DNA of 37,928 bases from Rhodospirillales bacterium (GTDB lineage Bacteria; Pseudomonadota; Alphaproteobacteria; Acetobacterales; Acetobacteraceae), in assembly GCA_025352565.1 (NCBI GenBank), contig JANXTF010000145.1:1-37928 (forward strand). The letters are read 5' to 3'. The notes beneath the pieces are model-generated. The model was not told where the DNA came from and did not search any database. It worked only from the letters and a program-made list of their open reading frames with translations. Positions 24,758 through 32,308 of this stretch are shown here, in pieces. The position numbers were made by a program, and so were the translations under genes. Position 1 is the stretch's first letter, and every line of letters begins with the position of its first letter.

Positions 24758-25951
24758 ATGCTGAACGTGGTGGACGCGCCTACTTTTTCGACGCGGATCG
24801 AAATGCCTGGGGCATATCGGTTGCGGCTTCCGGGGCCGACGGAGGTGCCGGAGCGGGTGCGCCAGGCGATCGCGCGGCCGGTGCTTAACCACCGTGGGCC
24901 GGAGTTCAAGGCCGGGCTGGCGCGGGCGGAGACGCTCATTCAACCGGTGCTGGGGACCGCGAACCGGGTGCTGTTCTTCGCCGCGACCGGGACGGGGATG
25001 ATGGAGGCCGCGCTGGTCAACGTGGCCGCGCCCGGCGATCCGTTGCTGGTGGTCTCGCACGGGCAGTTCGGGGAACGGTTCGCCGCGATCGGACGCAGCC
25101 TGGGCGCCGAGGTCGAGATGCTCGAGTTCCCGTGGGGCGAGCCGATCGACCCTGCCGCCATCGCCGAGCGCGTGCGGGCAAAGGCGTATCGCGCCGTCAT
25201 GTTGACGCATAACGAAAGCTCCACCGGGGTGGTGGCGCCGCTGCCGGCGATCGGGCGCATCCTGGCGGATAATCCGGCGCTGCTGGTCGTCGACAGCGTC
25301 AGCGGATTGGCCGGCATTGCGATGCGGCAGGACGAATGGGGCGCCGATATCGTCGTGTCGGCCTCGCAGAAGGCGCTGATGTGTCCGCCCGGGCTCGGGC
25401 TGGCGAGCGTCAGCGAGAAGGCGTGGCGGGTGATCCGGCGGGACGGCTGGGCGCCGGGCTTCTACTGGAGCTTCACCCGGTCGCTGGCCTCGATCGAGAA
25501 GGGAGAAACGCCCTTCACCGCGCCGGTCGGTCTGGTGGCCGGTCTGGTGGAGGCGCTGGAGATGATCCACGCCGAAGGGCTTGCGCGCGTGCTGGAGCGG
25601 CATCGCCGGCTGTCCTCGGCATTGCGCGAGGGCGGCGTGGCCTTGGGGCTGGAGCGGTTCGGGCTGGGCCGCGATCTGTCGGCCACGGTCGTGGTGTTCG
25701 GTGTGCCGGAGGGGCTGGACGGTGCGGCGATCGTGCGGGCGATGTACGAGCGATATGGCACCGTGATCGCCGGCGCGCGCAACCGGCTGGCGGGCCGGGT
25801 GATCCGCATCGGGACGATGGGGGCCTTCGACGCCGGCACGATCCTGCAGGACCTGGTGCAGCTCGAAGCGGTGCTGGGCGGGATGGGATTGCCGGCGGCG
25901 CGGGGGGCGGGAGTCGCGGCGGCCAGCGCCTGCCTGGGGGAGGGCGCATGA
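24758..25951 (+). CDS. Class V aminotransferase (alanine/serine-glyoxylate or 2-AEP transaminase type)
   Basis: A 397-residue fold-type I class V aminotransferase. It shows LPGPTEVPERV (24-34) and NHRGPEF (44-50), the marks of serine-glyoxylate/alanine-glyoxylate and 2-aminoethylphosphonate transaminases; THNESSTGVVAPL (150-162), D179 in VVDSVSGLAG, and the PLP lysine K205 in SASQKALMCPPGLG. The ATG at 24758 is used; a Met 16 residues in is possible. It is first in the rightward arm, overlapping the binding-protein gene by 4 bases, and divergent to a sulfo/phosphonopyruvate-decarboxylase-like pair, so it may feed or remove the amino group of the same carbon skeleton. Confidence 0.85.
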   Translation: MLNVVDAPTFSTRIEMPGAYRLRLPGPTEVPERVRQAIARPVLNHRGPEFKAGLARAETLIQPVLGTANRVLFFAATGTGMMEAALVNVAAPGDPLLVVSHGQFGERFAAIGRSLGAEVEMLEFPWGEPIDPAAIAERVRAKAYRAVMLTHNESSTGVVAPLPAIGRILADNPALLVVDSVSGLAGIAMRQDEWGADIVVSASQKALMCPPGLGLASVSEKAWRVIRRDGWAPGFYWSFTRSLASIEKGETPFTAPVGLVAGLVEALEMIHAEGLARVLERHRRLSSALREGGVALGLERFGLGRDLSATVVVFGVPEGLDGAAIVRAMYERYGTVIAGARNRLAGRVIRIGTMGAFDAGTILQDLVQLEAVLGGMGLPAARGAGVAAASACLGEGA

Positions 25952-26958
25952 AACGGGAGGGGACGGCGATGAGAATGGGGTTGTGGCTGGGGCTGGCTCT
26001 GGCGATTGCGGGCCAGGCGGAGGCCGCGGAGCGGCGGATGGTGCTGTACTCGGCCAACGACGACACGGTCAACAAGATGGTCGCCGAGGGTTTCACCAAG
26101 TCCACGGGCATTGCGATCGACGTCGTCTCGACCGGGTCCGGCGTGCTGTTCCGCCGGCTTGCGTCCGAGCAGGCGAATCCGCAGGCTGATGTGGTGTGGG
26201 GTGTCAGCTCGGTGCTGCTGAAGGATGGGACCAAGTATTTCCAGCCCTATGCGGCCAAGGATCGCGACGCCATCCCGGCGCAGTTCCGCGACGCAAACAA
26301 CCTGTGGATCGGCACCAACCTGCAAATCCTGGTGATCGCGCAGAACACGAAGGCGATCCCGGGTGCCGAGGGGCCGACGGGCTGGGGCGACCTGCTCGAT
26401 CCGAAATGGAAGGGGCGCATCGCCTACACCGATCCTGCCAACTCCGGATCGTCCTACGTGACCGCGACGGCGCTGCTGTCGTTGTGGGGCGGCGACGACG
26501 CGGCCTGGACGAAGATGCGGGCGCTGCTGGCGAACACGAAGGTGCTGAACCGCTCCACGCAGGTGTTCGACGGCAATGGCAGCGGCGAGTATCCGCTCGG
26601 CATCTCGCTCGAATATGCCGGCCTGCTTTGGGCGGAGAACGGGGCGCCGGTGCGGGTGACCTACCCGGCCGACGGCACGGTGGCGCTGGTCGAGGGGGCG
26701 GCGGTCATCAAGGGCGCGGCAAACCCCGCGGAGGCGAAGGCCTTCGTCGATTATCTGAACGAGAAGCCGACCCAGGAGCAGCTGCTGCGTGCCACGTTCC
26801 GCCGTCCGGCTCGGCAGGATATCGACCTGGCCAGCCTGCCTGGACACATGCCCGCGCTGTCGGCGCTGAAGCTGCTGCCGTACGACGACGCCAAGTGGGA
26901 AGCGGCGCGGCGCGATACGCTGGCAAAGTTGAAGACGGCGATCCAGGAGACGCGGTGA
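25948..26958 (+). CDS. Iron/2-AEP-type ABC transporter binding protein (system B)
   Basis: A 336-residue exported binding protein with a signal peptide cut near QAEA (about residue 26). MVLYSANDDTVNKMVAEGF, SGVLFRRLASEQANPQADVV and WGDLLDPKWKGRIAYTDPAN are typical of the group often named putative 2-aminoethylphosphonate or iron(III) receptors. The ATG at 25948 overlaps the aminotransferase stop (ATGA) and has GGGGGAGGG close upstream; another ATG at 25969 also has a good SD (GGGAGGGG) and would give a shorter leader. It heads a complete importer with the ATPase and fused permease that follow. Confidence 0.87.
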   Translation: MKREGTAMRMGLWLGLALAIAGQAEAAERRMVLYSANDDTVNKMVAEGFTKSTGIAIDVVSTGSGVLFRRLASEQANPQADVVWGVSSVLLKDGTKYFQPYAAKDRDAIPAQFRDANNLWIGTNLQILVIAQNTKAIPGAEGPTGWGDLLDPKWKGRIAYTDPANSGSSYVTATALLSLWGGDDAAWTKMRALLANTKVLNRSTQVFDGNGSGEYPLGISLEYAGLLWAENGAPVRVTYPADGTVALVEGAAVIKGAANPAEAKAFVDYLNEKPTQEQLLRATFRRPARQDIDLASLPGHMPALSALKLLPYDDAKWEAARRDTLAKLKTAIQETR

Positions 26959-26976
26959 CCTGATACGGGGCGGCTC

Positions 26977-28062
26977 TTGACCGCGATCCGGCTCGAAGGC
27001 GTCACGCGGTCGTACGGTGCCGTCCGGGCGGTCGACGATGTCTCGCTGACGGTGAACGAAGGCGAGTTCTTCACGCTGCTGGGGCCGTCCGGGTGCGGCA
27101 AAACGACGCTGCTGCGGATGATCGCTGGGTTCACCGACGTGGAGCACGGCAGTATCTGGTTCGGCGCGCGGCGCATCGACGCGGTGCCGGCGCACCGGCG
27201 CAACACCGGCATGGTGTTCCAGAGCTACGCCGTATTCCCCAACCTGACGGTCGCCGGCAACGTCGCCTATGGGCTGCGCGCCCGCAAGGTCGGCCGGGCC
27301 GAGACCGGGGCGCGGGTGGCGCGGGCACTGGCATCGGTGCAACTGGGCGCGCTCGGCGAACGCTGGCCGCACGAATTGTCGGGCGGGCAGCTTCAGCGGG
27401 TGGCGATCGCGCGCAGCCTGGTGATCGAGCCGGCGGTCCTGCTGTTCGATGAGCCGTTGTCGAACCTCGACGCGCAGCTGCGTACGCAACTGCGGGTCGA
27501 GATCCGGCAGTTGCAGCGCCAGCTCGGCCTGACGGCGGTGTATGTGACGCACGACCAGGAGGAGGCGCTGGCGGTCTCCGACCGGATCGCCGTGATGCGG
27601 GCCGGGCGGGTGGAGCAGGTGGGGCCGCCGGAGGCGATCTATCGAACGCCGGGGACCGCCTTCGTCGCTGAATTCATGGGCTCGACCAATATGCTGCCGG
27701 GCCGGATCGAAGCGGTGGACGGAGCGGAGATCGCCGTTCGGGCCGGCGGAGCCATGTTCCGCGTCCAGGGGGCGGCGGGGACGGTGGGCGACCCCGTTCT
27801 GCTGTCGATCCGGCCCGAGACGATGCGGGTGCTGGCGGGGGACGCGGACGGGCGTTCGGTGACAGAGGACGGGCGTTCTGTGACGGCCACGCTCGTGTTG
27901 CGCGAATTTCTCGGGCCGACGCTGCGCCTGCATACGGTCCTGCCAGACGGCACGCCGTTGCGGGTGGCGGCGCTGGGGGGACAGGAGATCCGCCAGGGCG
28001 CGGGCGGGGCGTTGCTGCTCGGCTACGACGCGGCGCAGATCATCCTTTATCCCGCGTCATGA
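26977..28062 (+). CDS. ABC transporter ATP-binding protein (system B)
   Basis: A 361-residue ATPase of the PotA/FbpC/PhnT type. It has Walker A GPSGCGKTT (36-44), signature ELSGGQLQRVAIARSL, Walker B LLFDEPLSNLD, VYVTHDQEEAL, and a C-terminal TOBE-like domain beginning near EFMGSTNMLPGR. The start codon is TTG, 18 bases after the binding-protein stop. The C-terminal part holds a short duplication, DGRSVTE repeated. It overlaps the fused permease gene by 4 bases. Confidence 0.9.
   Translation: MTAIRLEGVTRSYGAVRAVDDVSLTVNEGEFFTLLGPSGCGKTTLLRMIAGFTDVEHGSIWFGARRIDAVPAHRRNTGMVFQSYAVFPNLTVAGNVAYGLRARKVGRAETGARVARALASVQLGALGERWPHELSGGQLQRVAIARSLVIEPAVLLFDEPLSNLDAQLRTQLRVEIRQLQRQLGLTAVYVTHDQEEALAVSDRIAVMRAGRVEQVGPPEAIYRTPGTAFVAEFMGSTNMLPGRIEAVDGAEIAVRAGGAMFRVQGAAGTVGDPVLLSIRPETMRVLAGDADGRSVTEDGRSVTATLVLREFLGPTLRLHTVLPDGTPLRVAALGGQEIRQGAGGALLLGYDAAQIILYPAS
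27847..27888 (+). repeat. Two tandem 21-bp units inside the ATPase gene
   Basis: The two units share gacgggcgttc and gtgac and encode DGRSVTE followed by DGRSVTA. They keep the frame and lie in the C-terminal domain, so they probably add a loop without harm. This is likely a recent slippage duplication. Confidence 0.7.
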
Positions 28063-29714
28063 AAGGCATCGGCGGCCTGGGTGCGTTCCGCGCCTGCGTG
28101 TGCCTGGCTGCCCTGCTGTTCCTGGGCGTGTTCCTGGTCTATCCGCTCGCGACCGTGCTGCTGGCCAGCGTGCGGGACCCGGACACGGGCGCCTGGACAC
28201 TGGCGCCGTACCGGCAGATCGCCGCCAGCCGCTATTATCTCGGTAGCGTCGGCAACAGCCTGCTGGCGGGCGTGCTGTCCATGGGGTTCGTGTGCGTGCT
28301 GGCGGTGCCGCTGGCATTCTGCCTCGCGCGGCTCGAGGTGCCGGGCAAGCCGGTGCTGCTGACGCTCGCTTCGCTGCCGCTGGTGCTGCCGTCGTTCGTC
28401 GGCGCCTACGCGCTGGTGCTGCTGTTCGGTCATGCCGGCATCGCGACGGTGGCCATGCGCGACATCGGGTTGCCGGTCGGGTCCATCTACGGGATGCCGG
28501 GCATCGTCATCGTGTTCACATTGACGCTCTATCCATACGTGCTGATGCCCGTCATGGCGGGGTTCCAGGCGGTCGACATCGCCATCGAGGAGGCGGCACG
28601 CAATCTGGGCGGCTCGCGTTTTCATGTGTTCCGGACGGTGCTGTTGCCGGTGGTGATGCCATCGGTGCTGGCCGGAGCCCTGTTGGTGTTCATCGAGGCG
28701 CTGGAGAATTTCGGCGTGCCGGCGGTGCTGGCGGAGGACCGGCCGTTCCTGGCGCTCGACATCTTCAAGCTGTTCGCCGGCGAGAGCGACAGCAATCCCG
28801 GGGCCGCCGGGGCCTTGAGCGTGCTGCTGGTCGCCTGCACCGCCGGTGTGCTGGTGCTGCAGCGGCGGTGGCTGGCGCGAAGGCGTTTCGCGACCGGCGC
28901 GCGCCGGGTTCCGCCGCCCATTGTGCTGGGCCGGGGCGGGCGCATTGCGGCCGGGGTGTTCTGCTGGGCGGTCGTGCTGCTGTCGGTGTTGCCGTTCGCG
29001 GCGGTCCTGGTCATTTCGTTCCAGCATTTTCGTGGCCCGGTGCTGAACTGGGAGATCACCCTTTCGAACTATGCGGCGTTGTTGCGGGGGTCGTACCGGC
29101 CGCTGTGGAACACGCTGCTGCTGGCCAGCATCGCGGCGATGGCGGTCACCCTGCTGGGCGCGCCGATCGGCTACGTGCTGGCCCGGCACCGCAGCCGTCT
29201 CTCGACCCTGCTCGACATCGTGGTGACGGTGCCGTTCGCGGTGTCCGGCACGGTGCTGGGCATCGGCCTGGTCATCGCGTTCAACAGCGGCTGGCTGGTG
29301 CTGACGGGTGGCTGGCTGATTCTCTCGGTCGCATTCGTGGTGCGGAAGCTGCCGTTCAGCGTGCGTTCGGCCGGCGCGATCGTGCACCAGATCGACCCAA
29401 GCCTGGAGGAAGCGTCGATCAACCTGGGCGTGTCGCCGCTGCGGACGTTCCTGACCATGACGGTGCCGATGATGGCCGCCGGGTTGGCGGGCGGCATGGT
29501 GCTGGTCTGGGTGACGGTCACGTCCGAGCTCAGCGCCACCATCGTGCTGTACAGCAGCCGGTGGCGGACGATGACGGTCCTGATGTTCCAGTCGCTGGAG
29601 GGCACGGCGCCCGGCGAGGCGGCGGCGGCGGCGTCCATCCTGATCGTGTTCACGGCCTTGCCGCTGCTGCTGGTGTATCGGCTGCTGCAGCGACAGGGCA
29701 TGGGGGTGCTGTAA
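28059..29714 (+). CDS. Fused ABC permease, iron/2-AEP type (system B)
   Basis: A 551-residue membrane protein with two permease halves of about six helices each. The ATPase-contact loops are IEEAARNLGGSRFHVFRTV and LEEASINLGVSPLRTFLTM. Its ATG overlaps the ATPase stop by 4 bases. It is the last gene of the rightward arm and completes importer B. It is related to, but clearly different from, the fused permease of system A in the leftward arm. Confidence 0.9.
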   Translation: MKGIGGLGAFRACVCLAALLFLGVFLVYPLATVLLASVRDPDTGAWTLAPYRQIAASRYYLGSVGNSLLAGVLSMGFVCVLAVPLAFCLARLEVPGKPVLLTLASLPLVLPSFVGAYALVLLFGHAGIATVAMRDIGLPVGSIYGMPGIVIVFTLTLYPYVLMPVMAGFQAVDIAIEEAARNLGGSRFHVFRTVLLPVVMPSVLAGALLVFIEALENFGVPAVLAEDRPFLALDIFKLFAGESDSNPGAAGALSVLLVACTAGVLVLQRRWLARRRFATGARRVPPPIVLGRGGRIAAGVFCWAVVLLSVLPFAAVLVISFQHFRGPVLNWEITLSNYAALLRGSYRPLWNTLLLASIAAMAVTLLGAPIGYVLARHRSRLSTLLDIVVTVPFAVSGTVLGIGLVIAFNSGWLVLTGGWLILSVAFVVRKLPFSVRSAGAIVHQIDPSLEEASINLGVSPLRTFLTMTVPMMAAGLAGGMVLVWVTVTSELSATIVLYSSRWRTMTVLMFQSLEGTAPGEAAAAASILIVFTALPLLLVYRLLQRQGMGVL

Positions 29715-29731
29715 GCCTGCCTGCGGCGGCG

Positions 29732-29855
29732 CTACAGGCGCCTGACCAGCTCCTTGAGGTGCTGCGGTGCCCAGGCGAAATCCCAGTGCGCGGTTGTGGA
29801 GTCGAAGCTGAATGCGTCGAGCAGCGGGACGATGGCCACCCCCTGGTTTGCACGG
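29732..29855 (-). pseudogene. Possible C-terminal remnant of an SGNH/GDSL-type hydrolase
   Basis: On the minus strand the frame ends with VAIVPLLDAFSFDST, then TAHWDFAWAPQHLKELVRRL and a TAG. The order of a V-P-LL-D-F strand, an HW pair and a final helix resembles the end of some SGNH hydrolases (D-HWN-GH-). The match is short and by eye. Only the tail is present. Confidence 0.18.
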
Positions 29856-29863
29856 CGGGATAG

Positions 29864-30088
29864 GTGCTGTATCCCCCTCAAATCATGCTGTTGATGCACA
29901 TCGCGGAAGAGTTCGGCGTCGAGTTGGACGTCGATGACCTGAACGCGGTCTTCGTGCCGAGGCATTGTTTAGCGGTTTCGAACCTTACGGCCATCAAGAT
30001 CAGCCGATTCATCCGGAAGTCGCGCGTCAACCTGCCTTGCAATGGTGGGGGCCGGAGCGGCGATATCGTCACCTCGACGCGAGCCTGA
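29864..30088 (+). pseudogene. Possible acyl carrier protein C-terminal remnant
   Basis: The frame contains HIAEEFGVELDVDDLN, which is close to the helix III region of acyl carrier proteins (EEEFGIEI-DEDL), and then NLTAIKISRFI, like the last helix. The N-terminal half with the phosphopantetheine serine (DSL) is missing and an inserted segment breaks the spacing. There is no good SD. It may be a chance match. Confidence 0.25.
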
Positions 30089-30240
30089 TGACTTTTGAGG
30101 AGACGATACGACGTTACATGCCCCGCTGGGGGGCGTCGGGCCACTCGGGCGGCGATTACCAGCGGGTTCCGATCCGGGAGTCCTCTTTCTTATCAACCGC
30201 TCTACTCCGGCCCGCGACTGTTGCAACGCGCACTCAGTTC

Positions 30241-30259
30241 CGCCGCCTGCGAGGCGGCG
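30241..30259. other. Small perfect hairpin
   Basis: CGCCGCC and GGCGGCG (7 bp) pair around the loop TGCGA. No T-run follows on either strand, so a terminator role is doubtful. Confidence 0.35.
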
Positions 30260-30467
30260 TTGAGCAGCTTGCCTTCCGCTCACTCAACGTATTCAATGCG
30301 GTGCGGCGCTATACCCGAGCGATCAGGCTCAAAAGCCTCGTGCGCCAGCAGTCGGATCTGCGTTCCAGGGCCGATGAGCGCGGGTCATTAGCCGATCTCG
30401 GGGGGCGAGGCGCAAGCCGCGTTCCCGCGTCGCGCACGAACGCACTATCAGGCAATGGAGGCTCGTC

Positions 30468-30881
30468 GTGACTTATCATTTTTCTGCAACCATCGAACTT
30501 CCGTTCGACGCTGCCGTCGCCGCTACCATCGAAGCTTTGAAACGACACGGTTTCGGAATACTCACAGAGATCGATGTGAAAGCCACGCTTAAAAAGAAAC
30601 TGGATGTCGATTTCCGACCATATCGTATTCTGGGGGCGTGCAATCCGCAAATGGCCTATGAGGCGCTGCAGGCCGAGGACAGGATCGGGACCATGCTTCC
30701 CTGCAACGTCATCGTGCAACAACGCGAGGGAGGCAAAGTGGAAGTGTCGGCCGTTGACCCCGTCGCCTCCATGATGGCCGTCGAAAACCCGAAGCTCGCG
30801 GAAGCCGCAACCGCAGTTCGCGCGATGCTTCGCCAAGTGATTGATGAGGTTGGCGCAGCAGGAAGCTGGAAGTCGACATGA
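30468..30881 (+). CDS. DUF302 family protein
   Basis: A 137-residue protein of the DUF302 fold. The family's pattern is present: FDAAVAATIEALKRHGFGIL near the start, EIDVKATLKKKL, the YRILGACNPQMAYEAL block, and a LPCNVIVQQREGGKVEV strand with VDPVASM. The GTG start is supported by GGAG 7 bases upstream. There is no signal peptide or membrane segment, so it is cytoplasmic. The function of the family is not settled; it often sits with sulfur-metabolism or redox-stress genes, and here a YeeE/YedE pair and an AhpD-like gene follow. The composition is lower in GC than the neighbours. Confidence 0.88.
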   Translation: MTYHFSATIELPFDAAVAATIEALKRHGFGILTEIDVKATLKKKLDVDFRPYRILGACNPQMAYEALQAEDRIGTMLPCNVIVQQREGGKVEVSAVDPVASMMAVENPKLAEAATAVRAMLRQVIDEVGAAGSWKST

Positions 30882-30976
30882 GCATGATGGCGGCGGCGTG
30901 GCGCCGTAACGACGAATGCGCTTGTAAATTGGGCAGCCGCGCTCGTGCTCGGCAAGGCCGATGGCCCCTTGCGTCC

Positions 30977-30982
30977 AGGAGG
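30977..30982 (+). promoter_or_regulatory. Strong ribosome binding site of the orphan small gene
   Basis: AGGAGG lies 8 bases before the ATG at 30991. It is the main evidence that the following small frame is translated and that its start is 30991, not the in-frame ATG at 30961. Confidence 0.7.
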
Positions 30983-30990
30983 ACGCTTCG

Positions 30991-31290
30991 ATGGGATCGG
31001 TTCTGAACGCTGTGGCCCTTTCGACCAAGCCGGACGTCACGCGATTTCTGGATATCGACGGCCTCCGGCCCGATGCCCACCTCGAGATACTGGCTCCAGG
31101 CCCCCTGTGCGATCAGCACGATGGCATCTTGGAAAACCAGTTCGTGGAAATGCGGACTTCGCGGGACGCGACGCTCGGCATGCCGCGACTCATTCTCCCG
31201 CCGATCCAGGTGAACATGCGTGGCGGCAAGCTGCCACCCGCCGAGGACAATGACCGCCGCTATCTGAGAATCCCGCTGAACGCGCTTTGA
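30991..31290 (+). CDS. Hypothetical protein, 99 residues
   Basis: No family was recognised. The predicted protein begins MGSVLNAVALSTKPDVTRF and ends RRYLRIPLNAL, with a proline- and leucine-rich middle (PRLILPPIQVNM) and one Cys. It has no signal peptide or membrane helix and is probably a small cytoplasmic protein. The perfect SD and the tidy ending 85 bases before the YeeE/YedE gene support a real gene. It sits between DUF302 and the YeeE/YedE pair on the same strand. Confidence 0.55.
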   Translation: MGSVLNAVALSTKPDVTRFLDIDGLRPDAHLEILAPGPLCDQHDGILENQFVEMRTSRDATLGMPRLILPPIQVNMRGGKLPPAEDNDRRYLRIPLNAL

Positions 31291-31375
31291 TCCCGTTTGA
31301 CTTGAACGCTCACTGTATTCCCCGATACGCCGTTCCCCGGCAGATCGGATCAGACGGCAAACAAGGACACAAGCG

Positions 31376-31798
31376 ATGGAGAACTTCACCCCCTGGTCGT
31401 CCCTGGCGGGCGGCGCGCTGATAGGCCTCGCGGCGGCTGTGCTGTGGGTCGGCAACGGGCGCATCGCTGGCATCAGCGGCATCCTCGGCGGCCTGGCGAA
31501 TGCCCGGGGAAACGACAGCGGGTGGCGGGTCATGTTCTTGGCCGGGTTGATGGCGGCGCCGTTGCTCTATGCCCTGGCCGTGGGCATCCCCGTCGTGTCG
31601 ATCGCCGCTGGCCCCCTCGTGCTGGTGGCCGGCGGGCTGCTGGTCGGCTTCGGCACGCGTCTGGGCGGCGGCTGCACAAGTGGCCACGGTGTCTGCGGGA
31701 TAGCGCGCCTGTCGCGCCGATCGATCACGGCAACCGGGCTGTTCATCGCGGCGGGAGCAGCGACGGTGTTCATCGCCCGCCATGTCGTTGGAGGCTGA
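31376..31798 (+). CDS. YeeE/YedE family transport protein
   Basis: A 140-residue membrane protein of the YeeE/YedE (thiosulfate/sulfur transport, Sulf_transp) family. The hallmark is [18 protein letters not shown] at 91-108, with Cys100 and Cys107 likely facing a sulfur compound. About four hydrophobic helices are seen. It is paired with a second, shorter relative starting 4 bases after its stop. Such pairs are common in hydrogen sulfide/persulfide handling operons (for example those run by BigR), but no persulfide dioxygenase or BigR gene is in the window. Confidence 0.92.
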   Translation: MENFTPWSSLAGGALIGLAAAVLWVGNGRIAGISGILGGLANARGNDSGWRVMFLAGLMAAPLLYALAVGIPVVSIAAGPLVLVAGGLLVGFGTRLGGGCTSGHGVCGIARLSRRSITATGLFIAAGAATVFIARHVVGG

Positions 31799-31802
31799 CA
31801 TC

Positions 31803-32258
31803 ATGTCGCTGCTCGCAGCCCTCCTGTCCGGACTTCTGTTCGGCCTTGGACTGACCGTTTCAGGCATGGTCAACCCGGCGAAGGTCCTTGGCTTTCTGGA
31901 TTTCGCCGGGCATTGGGACCCGAGCCTTGCGCTCGTCATGGCGGCCGCGATCCCCGTCGCGGCGCTGGGTTTTGCCGTTGGGCACAGGCGCCAAGCGCCT
32001 CTCTGTGCGCCCGCCTTTGCGCCGCCGGCGAAGTCTCGGGTAGACGGGCGTCTCGCGGCCGGCGCCGTGCTGTTCGGCATCGGCTGGGGCCTCGCCGGGT
32101 TTTGCCCGGGGCCCGCCCTGGCGTCGCTGGGTTTCGGCGGGTGGCGGGTCGTGGTGTTCGTGGCCGCGATGCTGGCGGGAATGGCGGCATTCCGTTTCGT
32201 GGACCGCTTTGTGCTCACCAGGCCGGAGATCGCTTCAGCCGCGACGCAACGGCCATAG
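31803..32258 (+). CDS. YeeE/YedE family protein, second half (DUF6691-type)
   Basis: A 151-residue membrane protein that complements the preceding gene. LTVSGMVNPAKVLGFLDFAG near the start and FGIGWGLAGFCPGPALASL (91-109, Cys101) are typical of the second YeeE/YedE-type subunit. The ATG at 31803 is chosen since GGAGG lies 8 bases before it; an in-frame ATG at 31782 would overlap the previous gene. The two halves together probably form one sulfur-compound channel. Confidence 0.9.
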   Translation: MSLLAALLSGLLFGLGLTVSGMVNPAKVLGFLDFAGHWDPSLALVMAAAIPVAALGFAVGHRRQAPLCAPAFAPPAKSRVDGRLAAGAVLFGIGWGLAGFCPGPALASLGFGGWRVVVFVAAMLAGMAAFRFVDRFVLTRPEIASAATQRP

Positions 32259-32308
32259 ATCGGCGTTCCGGATGATGGAAAACCATCCCGACTTTCGCGA
32301 GGAATATC

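Larger units (their letters stand above)
29715..30467. other. 753-base stretch without an intact recognisable gene
   Basis: Several short reading frames exist on both strands but none has both a good start and a family match over its length. Two short pieces look like remnants (entered separately at 29732 and 29864). The base composition is less GC-rich than the flanking operons. It also holds a small hairpin at 30241-30259. It may be a decayed or rearranged boundary between the catabolic cluster and the next group. Confidence 0.55.

Noticed and set aside
25462-27933. Long minus-strand open frame (823 codons) opposite the system B importer genes
   Set aside because: Arg/His/Gln-rich translation with no recognisable domain; the plus strand has three well-supported genes with 4-base overlaps.
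29728-29742. GGCGC-TACAG-GCGCC hairpin after the system B permease
   Set aside because: Only 5 bp of stem and no T-run; too weak to call a terminator.
30309-31040. Minus-strand frame of 243 codons opposite DUF302
   Set aside because: The plus strand has a clear DUF302 match with an SD; the minus frame has no family features.
31297-31326. TTGACT/TTGAAC near the YeeE/YedE gene as a promoter
   Set aside because: No -10 at acceptable spacing; matches are at chance level.
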